NCBI RefSeq assembly: GCF_018333215.1
Contig: NZ_BORO01000025.1
Span: forward strand, 1-58,087
DNA: 58,087 nt
Origin: Oceanobacillus sp. J11TS1
GTDB taxonomy: Bacteria; Bacillota; Bacilli; Bacillales; Amphibacillaceae
Direction of reading: 5' to 3'
The notes under the pieces are model-generated. The model ran no database searches. It was not told where the DNA came from and was given only the letters and a program-made list of their open reading frames with translations. This document shows, one piece after another, positions 8,599 to 16,719 of the stretch (position 1 is its first letter; the number at the start of each line of letters is the position of its first letter). A program made the position numbers and the translations under genes.

Positions 8599-9666
8599 TT
8601 AACCTCCTATCGCCTTTAACGGATCAATTCGTACGATAGTCTGTACAGAGATAAATGCACCGATTATCGAAACAACAATCAGGACGGTTCCGTACACCAG
8701 CATTTCTAGGTAATTAAAGGCTACTGGAACAGCTGCCGGCAAAAACAGTCCCGTGATGACAGCAAGAACGAAGCCAATCATGACTCCGGCTAACGAAAGC
8801 AAAAATGTCTGCGCCACCACAGACCCGGCCAAGTATCTGGATGATATTCCCTGCGCCTTCATTACTCCAAAAATACTTATCTTCTGAATCGTAAGTACAT
8901 ACAGGAAAATTGCTAAAACAACTGCAGAAATAATAAATAGGAAATAAATCATCAACGTTAAAGTTAAATTCTGTTCGGTATAACCCGGCAGATTTTCTAT
9001 AAATGTTTCTGTATCCACAACCTGCAACGCTTCAGCTGCTTCCACATCGTCCAGATTATCTGTACGAATAATAAAGGCATTAACCACATCCTCATCCGCT
9101 TCAGTCATTTTCCTAGAATGAAGGGTTTCCAGCGTTTCCGCATCTGTGAACAGTACAGGCGCTGCATTAAATCTTGCTTTATCCGTAAAACCCACTATTT
9201 CTAATGTTTCATCCGTTGAAGATAAGGAAAGCTCATCACCAATTTTAAAGCCATCTTCTTTCAATGTATCATCGGCAATGACTTCTCCTCTGCCTGCAAA
9301 GTTATCTCCCTCTGTCACATTCGGCATCATAAAAGAATCCGGTTCTACCGCAAAGATATATACATTTACTTTTTTATCTCCATTACTGGCAATGGCACTT
9401 AGCTGGGATAATTCGGTATATTCATCCACCCCGGCCCCATCAAAATCATCGGTAGACAAGATGGACTGCTGCAGGCGCAAATCCGATTCTTCTGTTAAAA
9501 TAACGCCGTCTGCCTCCCATTTATCCACCGCTTCCCGATTTAATTGTTCCAAACCATTGGCCAGCCCAGATAAAAAGAAAACAAGATAAGAAATCAGCAT
9601 CAATACGCCAATCACTAGTGTAAAACGCAGCCTATTATTCTTTATTTCATTCCAAGCTAAAAACAT
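8599..9666 (-). CDS. ABC transporter permease, FtsX/HrtB type
   Basis: This permease has one N-terminal helix (LVIGVLMLISYLVFFLSGLANGL), a large extracellular domain of about 200 residues, and three C-terminal helices (from about residue 240), ending IVRIDPLKAIGG, the classic FtsX/MacB-family C-terminus. Its ends resemble HrtB (xxAWxEIKxNxLRxxL...LSGLANGL; LYVLTIQKISIFGVMKAQGI). The ATG at 9664-9666 gives MFLAWNEIKNN, which matches family starts; an in-frame ATG at 9690 would add eight residues (MKGKGSGA). It is co-transcribed with the ATPase gene. Confidence 0.85.
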   Translation of the reverse strand: MFLAWNEIKNNRLRFTLVIGVLMLISYLVFFLSGLANGLEQLNREAVDKWEADGVILTEESDLRLQQSILSTDDFDGAGVDEYTELSQLSAIASNGDKKVNVYIFAVEPDSFMMPNVTEGDNFAGRGEVIADDTLKEDGFKIGDELSLSSTDETLEIVGFTDKARFNAAPVLFTDAETLETLHSRKMTEADEDVVNAFIIRTDNLDDVEAAEALQVVDTETFIENLPGYTEQNLTLTLMIYFLFIISAVVLAIFLYVLTIQKISIFGVMKAQGISSRYLAGSVVAQTFLLSLAGVMIGFVLAVITGLFLPAAVPVAFNYLEMLVYGTVLIVVSIIGAFISVQTIVRIDPLKAIGG

Positions 9667-9945
9667 CGCACCACTTCCCTTTCCTTTCATTTACACATCC
9701 CGTTGCCTTACAAATTCAGGAATGGCCACAAAAGAACTGTCGAAAACCTTAAACGTTGTGAAATACTGCCTTGCTTTTGACACATACTACATATGCAGGC
9801 TACATCAGCCTCCTTTCTTTCATGCCGAACATTTCATATATAAATTTTTTGAAGTTATACGTGTCTCCTCCTATTTAAAAGTGGTATTATAGTATATGTT
9901 TTCGGAAATACAAATAGGCAGATCCTATTTTTTGGAGTGATTACA

Positions 9946-11049
9946 TTGAAGACATGGTTAAAAAATCGGACAAAGGCGCAGGTAATTACCGTTGGTTTAT
10001 TGCTAATTGGTTTTATAGCGTCTATGATTTTTATCAATAATAATTATGATTTATATGATAGAACGATTGTCCAAATAACCGATGTGCAAGAAATAAATAG
10101 AGAAGAACAAGTAGATACACATGGAAATGAAGACGAACATGTCACACAGCATATCGTCGGGGAAATAAAGAATGGATCCGATAAAGGCCAAGTAACTGCG
10201 TTTGATAATGAATATATCCAATCCCTGGCATTAGACTATGAATTAGCTGCTGGAGATGAGATTTTTCTAGCGCAAGATGGGAAAGCGACAGGAGATATTA
10301 AACGAGATAAATATTTCGTTTTTGTAGCATGGATATTCTTGATTATTTTACTGGCTGTCGGCAAATCCAGAGGTGCCTTATCTGCGCTTAGTCTCCTGGT
10401 CAATGCAGTCATCCTGTCCATCGCATTAGACATCTATATTCATAACCCTAGTATTGGCTTGTCTATTATTACATTAGTCAGCATTATAATCTTTACCGTG
10501 CTGTCGTTACTGATGGCAACAGGATTCAATGAAAAAACCTACACAGCGATTCTCACCACATTGCTTGGTACAGGCCTATCTTTGGTAATTGCTTATGTAG
10601 CGCTTCATTTTACCGGAGAACAGGGACTTCGCTATGAAGAGATGGCTTTTTTAACCCGAAATCCGCAAACCATTTTTATGGCTGGACTACTGATTGGATC
10701 CTTGGGAGCTGTCATGGACGTTGCTATCACTTTATCTGCTTCCATGTTCGAAATGTATGAGAAAAACAACCGGATTGATTTAAAAACGTTAAAAAAAGCA
10801 GGTTATGAAGTCGGCAAAGATATTATGGGCACGATGACCAACATTTTATTTTTTGCCTATGTCAGTGGGTCGATTCCGATGCTCCTCATTTATTTGAAAA
10901 ACGCAGCACCATTTGGTTTTACAGTATCCATGAACCTTTCTCTGGAGTTAGCACGCGCTTTAGTCGGCGGGATTGGAATTGTCTTGACCATTCCAATTGC
11001 GATTTATATATCTATTTTCTTTATCCGTAGAAAGCAGGCGAAATTATGA
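9946..11049 (+). CDS. YibE/F-family membrane protein (first of a pair)
   Basis: A YibE/F-like protein of about 367 residues: an N-terminal anchor (about 10-30), an extracellular segment of about 90 residues, then seven or so helices. Conserved features include GAVMDVAITLSASMFE and KAGYEVGKDIMGTMTNILFFAY. TTG at 9946 is preferred because GGAG (9934-9937) sits 8 bases before it; a GTG at 9937 is the longer alternative. The last four bases overlap the start of the second YibE/F gene (ATGA), so they probably form a heteromeric complex. Function in the literature is poorly defined. Confidence 0.85.
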   Translation: MKTWLKNRTKAQVITVGLLLIGFIASMIFINNNYDLYDRTIVQITDVQEINREEQVDTHGNEDEHVTQHIVGEIKNGSDKGQVTAFDNEYIQSLALDYELAAGDEIFLAQDGKATGDIKRDKYFVFVAWIFLIILLAVGKSRGALSALSLLVNAVILSIALDIYIHNPSIGLSIITLVSIIIFTVLSLLMATGFNEKTYTAILTTLLGTGLSLVIAYVALHFTGEQGLRYEEMAFLTRNPQTIFMAGLLIGSLGAVMDVAITLSASMFEMYEKNNRIDLKTLKKAGYEVGKDIMGTMTNILFFAYVSGSIPMLLIYLKNAAPFGFTVSMNLSLELARALVGGIGIVLTIPIAIYISIFFIRRKQAKL

Positions 11050-11834
11050 ATGTACTCGTATTATTAGCGATCATATTGTTTGCATTAATGGCTTGGGTCG
11101 GCGGGATGAAGGGCGTACGATCCTTTATTGCACTCTTTATTAACTTTCTTATTGTTCTAATGGCTGTTTTTGTCATGAATGATCCGACCGGAAATCCGAT
11201 TATTATTGCGTTGATTGCATGTGGATTTATCAGCGCGGTCAGCCTATTCTTCATTAATCGGGTAAATAATAAAACGATGCTCGCTTTTTTAGCGACGATT
11301 GCGACGACGGTTATCTTAATCTTTTTCATTATTATTTTAACGGAGCAATCCATGATTTATGGACTCGGTGAAGAAGAATCTGGGGAAATTACCACATTCA
11401 ACGTGCATATCGGACTTAATTTTGTACAAATTGCTACAGCAGTAATTCTTATGAGTACAATTGGAGCTATTGTAGATACCGCCATTTCAATCACCTCTCC
11501 AATGCGTGAAATTCATGAGCAGAACCCGACGATTTCCAGGAAGGATTTATTCTTAGCCGGTATTCGCATTGGCCGTGATATTTTAGGTACAAGTACCAAT
11601 ACATTATTCTTTGCCTTTTTCGGCGGGTATATGGGTCTATTAATTTGGTTTAAGGATTTAGAATACTCCATAGGCGATATCATTAATGCGAAAGTATTTA
11701 ATGATGAAATGCTTTCGATCTTTGTTTCCGGTGTTGGTATTGCTTTAGTTATTCCGATTGCTTCTTTGATGAGTGCGTATTATTTGAAGCGAAAAAAGGA
11801 AGATGGAATTTTAGAAGAAGAATCGAATAGATAG
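11046..11834 (+). CDS. YibE/F-family membrane protein (second of a pair)
   Basis: A 262-aa membrane protein lacking the extracellular N-terminal domain of its partner. It repeats the core signature (GAIVDTAISITSPMREIHEQNP, RIGRDILGTSTNTLFFAFFGGY) and ends in a basic tail (YYLKRKKEDGILEEES). The ATG overlaps the upstream stop by four bases, indicating translational coupling. About 90 bases downstream begins the GAGCG repeat array. Confidence 0.85.
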   Translation: MNVLVLLAIILFALMAWVGGMKGVRSFIALFINFLIVLMAVFVMNDPTGNPIIIALIACGFISAVSLFFINRVNNKTMLAFLATIATTVILIFFIIILTEQSMIYGLGEEESGEITTFNVHIGLNFVQIATAVILMSTIGAIVDTAISITSPMREIHEQNPTISRKDLFLAGIRIGRDILGTSTNTLFFAFFGGYMGLLIWFKDLEYSIGDIINAKVFNDEMLSIFVSGVGIALVIPIASLMSAYYLKRKKEDGILEEESNR

Positions 11835-11926
11835 GGAAAAAGATAAATATAATCTTTATGAAGAAATCCAAACGTTGATGTACGATCAATGTTTGGATTT
11901 CTTTTTAATATTTGGGTTTCTATTTG

Positions 11927-12277
11927 GAGCGGATTTGCTTGGTGGTGGAGCGCATTATGCCTGGGGTGGAGCGCTTTTTCTATTTTTCGAGCGCATTATG
12001 CCTGGGGTGGAGCGCTTCTTCTATTTTCGGAGCGCATTATGCCTGGGTGGAGCGCTTTTTCTATTTTCGGAGCGCATTATGCCTGGGTGGAGCGCTTTTT
12101 CTATTTTCGGAGCGCAATATGCCTGGGTGGAGCGCTTTTTCTATTTTCGGAGCGCATTATGCCTGGGTGGAGCGCTTTTTCTATTTTCGGAGCGCATTAT
12201 GCCTGGGTGGAGCGCTCTTGCATGGGATTGGAGCGCTTTTCTACTTTTCGGAGCAGTTATACTGGAGGATGGAGCGG
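11927..12277. repeat. Phased GAGCG repeat array 1 (18 phases, 20-21 bp each)
   Basis: A GAGCG-type motif recurs at 11927, 11948, 11969, 11989, 12010, 12030, 12050, 12070, 12090, 12110, 12130, 12150, 12170, 12190, 12210, 12231, 12251 and 12272 (12251 reads GAGCAG). Two half-units alternate: GGAGCGC plus a T-rich TTTTTCTATTTTC, and GGAGCGC plus ATTATGCCTGGG(T), giving a 40-41 bp full unit. Central copies are near-identical. All three plus-strand frames stay open across the array because the unit lacks stop codons, but they encode only one periodic low-complexity peptide, with no ribosome binding site. Related arrays are at 40897 and 57737. Confidence 0.95.
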
Positions 12278-12344
12278 CTTTATATGGAAGGTCATTGACT
12301 TTTCTAACTTTTCGTATTAAGATATAACAACAGTTACATAAAGA

Positions 12345-12461
12345 CTCTTATTGAGAGTGGCGGAGGGACTGGCCCGATGAAGCCCGGCAACCTTTCTAGA
12401 ACTTGTTCTAAAAAAGGTGCTAAATCCTGCAAAGTGCGTGATGTGCTTTGGAAAATAAGAG
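12345..12461 (+). promoter_or_regulatory. SAM-I (S-box) riboswitch
   Basis: The leader has the S-box core: P1 CTCTTATT (12345-12352) pairing with AATAAGAG (12454-12461), GAGAGTGGCGGAGGGACTGG, CCCGATGAAGCCCGGCAACC, and the AAGGTGCTAAATCCTGC segment. It binds S-adenosylmethionine and favours termination at the hairpin that follows, so the downstream genes are expected to be on when SAM is scarce. Confidence 0.96.
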
Positions 12462-12488
12462 AGGACGTTTAGTAGATCAATCTTTTCA

Positions 12489-12517
12489 CCTCTCTAGAAT
12501 AACTAGAGAGGTTTTTT
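12489..12517 (+). terminator. S-box expression-platform terminator
   Basis: CCTCTCTAG (12489-12497), a five-base loop, CTAGAGAGG (12503-12511) and TTTTTT form a strong Rho-independent terminator 41 bases before the dehydrogenase ATG, placed as the regulated element of the S-box. Confidence 0.9.
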
Positions 12518-12557
12518 ATGTAGCATTTTCAAAGTTCTTTTAAGAGGAGATATTATT

Positions 12558-13679
12558 ATGCAAATTGCTTCTGTGAAAGGATCGCCTAGCCATTATCAAA
12601 TTGGTGAAGGTGCTCTGAAACATCTTGTAGAAAACCTGAATGACCTGCATGTTGAACGAGTAGCGATTGTTGCTGGCAGAACTGCTTGGGAAAAAGCAAA
12701 ACCTTATCTCCCTGCTGCATTTTTGGACAGGGTACAAGAAAAAGATATCCATTTTGCAGATGGGCATTGTACTGTCGAACGAACCAATAAGCTCGCTCTT
12801 CATTATCAAGAAAAACATATTGAAGCTGTAATTGGAATTGGTGGCGGTACAGCCCTAGACATTGCAAAAGCGTCGGCTACGAATGCGCAGATAAAAAGCA
12901 TCTTCATTCCAACGATTGCAGCAACGTGTGCAGCATGGACTCCGCTGAGTGTTTTTTATGAAGAAGATGGGACCCATTCTCATTATACAGAGTTCCCTGA
13001 GTCTAATACACTCGTAATCGTAGAACCAGCCATCATTGCGGAAGCGCCTGTTACATACTTAAAAGCAGGAATTGACGATACCCTGGCAAAATTCTATGAA
13101 GCTCGCTCGTTAGTGGACTCTCTCTATCCTACTGGCGTACTGCCAGTTTGGTTGCAAATATCTCAATTTGCAGCCCGTACTTGTAAGGATATTTTGCTAG
13201 TTGACAGTAAAGAGGCCATTCAAGCTTGCGAGAATAACCAAGTAACAGATGCCCTTATTCGCGTGATTGAAGCCATTATTGCAACTGGGGGCATGGTTGG
13301 CGGCTTTGGAGGAAAAGCCGGACGAATTGCTGGCGCGCATTCTATACATAATGGCTTAACAGCTGCACCGCAAATAGCGCACTACCTCCATGGTGAAATT
13401 GTATCCTATGGAATTCTCGCTCAACTAGCGATTGAAAAAGATACTGCAGAGCTCACTAAATTACTGGAATATTATGAAACATAGGGCTTTCCAACAAGCT
13501 TGGCAAACTTCTCCATTCATACAGATGACCAAGAGCTGCTAGAAACAATTGCAAAAAAAGTAACGCGAAAAGAAGAATCCATTCATTTGATGAAGGAAGA
13601 CATAAATGCAGATACAGTTATGAAGGCATTTTTACAACTTGAAAACATGAATAGAGATCTTCAGCAAGTCAAGCCTTAA
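12558..13679 (+). pseudogene. Iron-containing/glycerol-dehydrogenase-like oxidoreductase split by an in-frame TAG
   Basis: The frame encodes 308 residues of a group III metal-dependent alcohol dehydrogenase: GIGGGTALDIAKA (93-105, NAD loop) and candidate metal ligands Asp173 (AGIDDT), His261 (GAHSIHN) and His278 (YLHGE). A TAG at 13482-13484 then interrupts it. Without any frame change, translation would resume at GFPTSLANFSIHTDD and run 64 more codons to TAA at 13677-13679, giving about 373 aa, the usual family length. All ligands lie before the stop, but the C-terminal helices would be lost. The cause may be a recent nonsense mutation, a sequencing error or, less likely, readthrough. It is S-box controlled and upstream of metQ. 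Confidence 0.85.
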
Positions 13680-13794
13680 AAGGAGCAAGATTGACCACCT
13701 TTATTGGGAAGGCGATGATTCTTTATTCGAAACCCATCGTCGTTGTCGCAAACAATTATAATTACATCTAACAAGAGAAAGAAGGAAAATCATT

Positions 13795-14613
13795 ATGAAA
13801 AAGAAATATTTACTTAGTATTGTAGCTTTATTACTGCTTGCCCTCGCTGCCTGCGGTGGAGATGACAAAAGCAGCGGTGAATCGGATTTACTTGAGGATG
13901 GTGTACTAACAGTAGGCGTAACTGCTGGTCCCCATGAAGAGATTATTGAAAAATTAGCTGAAATTGCCAAAGAAGATGGTTTGAAAATCGAAACCATGGT
14001 TTTCAGCGACTATGTTATGCCGAATGTTTCTCTAGCAGAGGGAGAAATTGACATTAACAGTTTTCAAACAGAACCTTACCTAGATGTTATGATTGAAGAA
14101 AGAAATTTAGATATCGTTAAAGTAGCAGATACAGTAACTTTCCCAATGGGTGTTTATTCAGAAACCGTCGAATCTCTTGACGATATTCCAGAAGGTGCAA
14201 CATTAGGTCTGCCTGGAGATCCTTCCAACAGCGGACGCGCTTTATTACTATTTGAACAAGCCGGGCTTATCACATTAAAAGAAGGTGTAGGTGTCAATGC
14301 AACAGTAAATGATGTTGTAGATAATCCAAAAAATATTGAATTGCTGGAATTAGATTCTGCACAAATCCCAAGACAGCTTGGGGAAGTAGATGCAGCTGCC
14401 ATTAACTCAAATTTTGCAATTGAAGCTGGGCTCTCTCCTACGGATGATTCTATCTTTATCGAGCAAGATTCTACATTTGTTAACTTAATTGCAACTCGCA
14501 CAGAAAATAAGGATGATGAAGTCGTTCAGCAATTTATCGATCTTTATCAGACCGATGAAATGAAAGAATTTATTGAGGAAAACTTCAACGGCTCTGTTAT
14601 CCCGGGATGGTAA
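13795..14613 (+). CDS. metQ: MetQ/NlpA-family methionine-binding lipoprotein
   Basis: A 272-aa extracellular receptor of the methionine ABC importer family. The signal MKKKYLLSIVALLLLALAAC ends in a lipobox (Cys20). Body motifs fit MetQ: GVTAGPHEEIIE, INSFQTEPYLD, GLPGDPSNSGRALLLFEQAGLI, and AAINSNFAIEAGLSP. It lies about 115 bases beyond the dehydrogenase frame without an obvious promoter or its own riboswitch, so it is probably read from the S-box leader. metN and metI are not in the window, so it is separated from its transporter or serves one elsewhere. Confidence 0.9.
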   Translation: MKKKYLLSIVALLLLALAACGGDDKSSGESDLLEDGVLTVGVTAGPHEEIIEKLAEIAKEDGLKIETMVFSDYVMPNVSLAEGEIDINSFQTEPYLDVMIEERNLDIVKVADTVTFPMGVYSETVESLDDIPEGATLGLPGDPSNSGRALLLFEQAGLITLKEGVGVNATVNDVVDNPKNIELLELDSAQIPRQLGEVDAAAINSNFAIEAGLSPTDDSIFIEQDSTFVNLIATRTENKDDEVVQQFIDLYQTDEMKEFIEENFNGSVIPGW

Positions 14614-14789
14614 ATAGAACAATTAAAAGCGCTCCTCTTGTCAGATGATTCAAGTTTGGCAGGAGGAGTTTTATTTTTCTTATAAAGGGGATAATCAAAG
14701 AGGGTTTCTTTATGTTTTTCTAGAACTTATTATTTAGACAACCTATTACGATGACGAATCTAAAGTTTTAAGAAAGGGATGTATCCACT

Positions 14790-15446
14790 TTGATACTTTA
14801 TCGTTTGCCCATCTTAATTTTAACCACAGGAATTGTCTATATATTTATTTCTCCCTCCGAGCCATTAGCATTTAGTATATTCTTTAAGATAATTCCAATG
14901 GTGCTCATTCTGATCTATGCCTTTGAACAGTCTTTGCCGAAACGAAAAGCAACACATTACTGGATTATAGCTGCCCTTACGTTTTGCATGATTGGCGACG
15001 CGACGATACATTGGTTTTTGATTGGTTTGACTGCATTTCTCATTGGCCATGTACTCTATACCATTGGATTTTTACAGCAGTGGCGTTTTTCTTTTCCACG
15101 AAGTCTCTCTGCCATACCGCTTCTTCTTTTTGCTATTTGGATCGGTTATCAGCTTGTAGACAATTTGCAGGAAAACGGGGAAACAATGCTTATCCTGCCT
15201 GTTATCGCTTATATTGGAATTATTTTGTTCATGGCTTTCACAGCGATAATGACAGGAAATCGCTGGGCTATTCTAGGCAGCATTCTATTTATTATATCCG
15301 ATAGCGCTCTTGCTTGGAATATGTTCATATCTAGTTTTACAGCTGCAAATGAGGTTATTATGATCACTTATTACAGTGCACAATTTCTTCTTGCCCACTG
15401 CCTTTTTACCATTGATCCGACGACACACAAAGGAGTAACTTGGTAA
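14790..15446 (+). CDS. YhhN/lysoplasmalogenase-family membrane protein
   Basis: A 218-aa protein made almost wholly of membrane helices (about seven to eight). It has the family pattern FKIIPMVLILIYAF, FCMIGDATIHWF, FLIGHVLYTIGF and ILFIISDSALAWNMF. Aspartates in the GD and SDS motifs are the conserved putative catalytic residues of lysoplasmalogenases (TMEM86/YhhN), which cleave the vinyl ether of lysoplasmalogens. Whether a bacillus uses that substrate is not known. Start is TTG at 14790, with AAAGGGATG upstream. Confidence 0.78.
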   Translation: MILYRLPILILTTGIVYIFISPSEPLAFSIFFKIIPMVLILIYAFEQSLPKRKATHYWIIAALTFCMIGDATIHWFLIGLTAFLIGHVLYTIGFLQQWRFSFPRSLSAIPLLLFAIWIGYQLVDNLQENGETMLILPVIAYIGIILFMAFTAIMTGNRWAILGSILFIISDSALAWNMFISSFTAANEVIMITYYSAQFLLAHCLFTIDPTTHKGVTW

Positions 15447-15491
15447 TCGATAGAATCAAAGCGCGTTCCCCCCCTTCCAATTTTGATGCAA

Positions 15492-15530
15492 AAAGACCTC
15501 TTACGAAATACATTTTCATAAGAGGTCTTT
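15492..15530. terminator. Bidirectional terminator
   Basis: AAAGACCTCTTA (15492-15503) and TAAGAGGTCTTT (15519-15530) form a perfect 12-bp stem between the convergent YhhN-like and FMN-reductase genes. Confidence 0.85.
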
Positions 15531-15531
15531 A

Positions 15532-16089
15532 TTATAGAAATGGCGTTATTTCTGGATGTTTCTGTAAGACATCGACATAGTGGACAAGATCATCTGATAA
15601 TTTATTTAAACGATCAATAACATTTTGATTGGTAATCACGTAGTTCGTATAGTCCTTTTCTTCAATAAAGACATATTTAGGAATTACCCATGCATGCATA
15701 TAATGAAGAATTGGCTTTAAGTGCTGCTCTGGAACTAAATAATGCTTGGTCGTTCCTGCTGTCGCTACAATACCAACCAATTTATTCTGAAAAGCATCGA
15801 CTGGCAGAAGATCAAATAAGTTTTTTAACGTTCCGGGAATGGATGCCTGAAAAACCGGCGTACCGATTAATATGCCATCAGCCTGCATGATTTTTTCCAA
15901 TAATATTCTGGTGTCACCTGTGTAATCTTTATAGGAACGCCCATCACTAAAGACCACATCGTAGTCCTTTAAATCTGCCAGCTCTACATCAATTTCCGCA
16001 TGTTCCTTTTCCATATATTTCAATGCATGTTCCACTGCCACTCTTGTTTTTGAGCCAATCGTAGAACCAGAAATACCAATTATCTTCAC
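15532..16089 (-). CDS. NADPH-dependent FMN reductase family protein
   Basis: A 185-aa flavodoxin-like protein. The N-terminus MKIIGISGSTIGSKTRVAVEHAL is the FMN phosphate loop (GSTxxxSKT), and GILIGTPVFQASIPGTLKNLFDLLP is the second flavin-binding motif seen in SsuE/azoreductase-type enzymes. It reduces free or bound FMN with NAD(P)H; partner or substrate cannot be told from context because no monooxygenase is adjacent. Its stop codon lies right against the bidirectional terminator. Upstream AGGAGGATGC is a strong ribosome binding site. Confidence 0.82.
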   Translation of the reverse strand: MKIIGISGSTIGSKTRVAVEHALKYMEKEHAEIDVELADLKDYDVVFSDGRSYKDYTGDTRILLEKIMQADGILIGTPVFQASIPGTLKNLFDLLPVDAFQNKLVGIVATAGTTKHYLVPEQHLKPILHYMHAWVIPKYVFIEEKDYTNYVITNQNVIDRLNKLSDDLVHYVDVLQKHPEITPFL

Positions 16090-16384
16090 GGAGCATCCTC
16101 CTATATCATTAATTTATTCCTTTTTATCTATGAAATTATCCGACTCTAGATTAATCTATTCAACGCACTTATAAGTATTTACTTTCATTGCCTAGCTGTG
16201 AATAAATACACTGCTATCACTGAAATTTTCTTACTGTTGCGGATCGTTTTGCTTACACAATCCAGGCATCTATACCTAGGATGAAACCGCTTATCAAAAA
16301 GAAGTTATTAACTGTATTATACCTAGTTACCTAACAGAAATACAGTTAGATGCTTACGATTTACCTCAGCTAAAATAGAGCGAA

Positions 16385-16693
16385 TTAACCCGGAAACCAT
16401 TGATACTTCCGTAAATCTACCCGTCCATCTGAAGACACCTGTACCTCTTCCGCTTCTAAGCGAATTCGTTGCTCCCAGTTTGTTGCTTCATCAGGAATCG
16501 CCAGTTCACCTTTTGCATTGATGACACGATGCCAGGGTAAGTTATGCTTTTGACTCATCGAATGCAATACGCGTACAACTTGTCTAGCCGCCCGGGCATT
16601 GCCTGCTTCGCTTGCTATTTGACCGTATGTCATCACCTTCCCAGGCGGGATTTTTTGTATGACTGTGATGACTTGGTTCGTAAAGGGAGTCAC
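16385..16693 (-). CDS. Alkyltransferase-like protein (ATL), MGMT fold without the catalytic cysteine
   Basis: This 102-aa protein is the C-terminal DNA-binding/active-site domain of the O6-alkylguanine transferase family alone (MTPFTNQVITVIQKIPPGKVMTYGQIASEAG, ARAARQVVRVL). The active-site PCHRV is replaced by PWHRVI (Trp54), so it cannot accept alkyl groups. ATLs bind O6-alkylguanine lesions, flip the base and mark it for nucleotide excision repair. It lies 26 bases beyond the alr stop, on the same strand, so the two are probably co-transcribed. Confidence 0.9.
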   Translation of the reverse strand: MTPFTNQVITVIQKIPPGKVMTYGQIASEAGNARAARQVVRVLHSMSQKHNLPWHRVINAKGELAIPDEATNWEQRIRLEAEEVQVSSDGRVDLRKYQWFPG

Positions 16694-16719
16694 TTTTTTA
16701 TCATTCCTCTTCTAGGGTT

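Noticed and set aside
11927-12277. CRISPR array
   Set aside because: Both half-units repeat; there are no unique spacers, the period is 20-21 or 40 bp, and no cas genes are near.
11875-12327. Three overlapping plus-strand frames of 128-150 codons across array 1
   Set aside because: They exist only because the repeat unit lacks stop codons; a 40-bp period read in three frames yields the same periodic peptide. There is no ribosome binding site and spacer changes do not respect codons.
13700-13794. A separate S-box or promoter before metQ
   Set aside because: None of the S-box core motifs or a convincing -35/-10 pair is present; metQ is best read as part of the upstream S-box unit.
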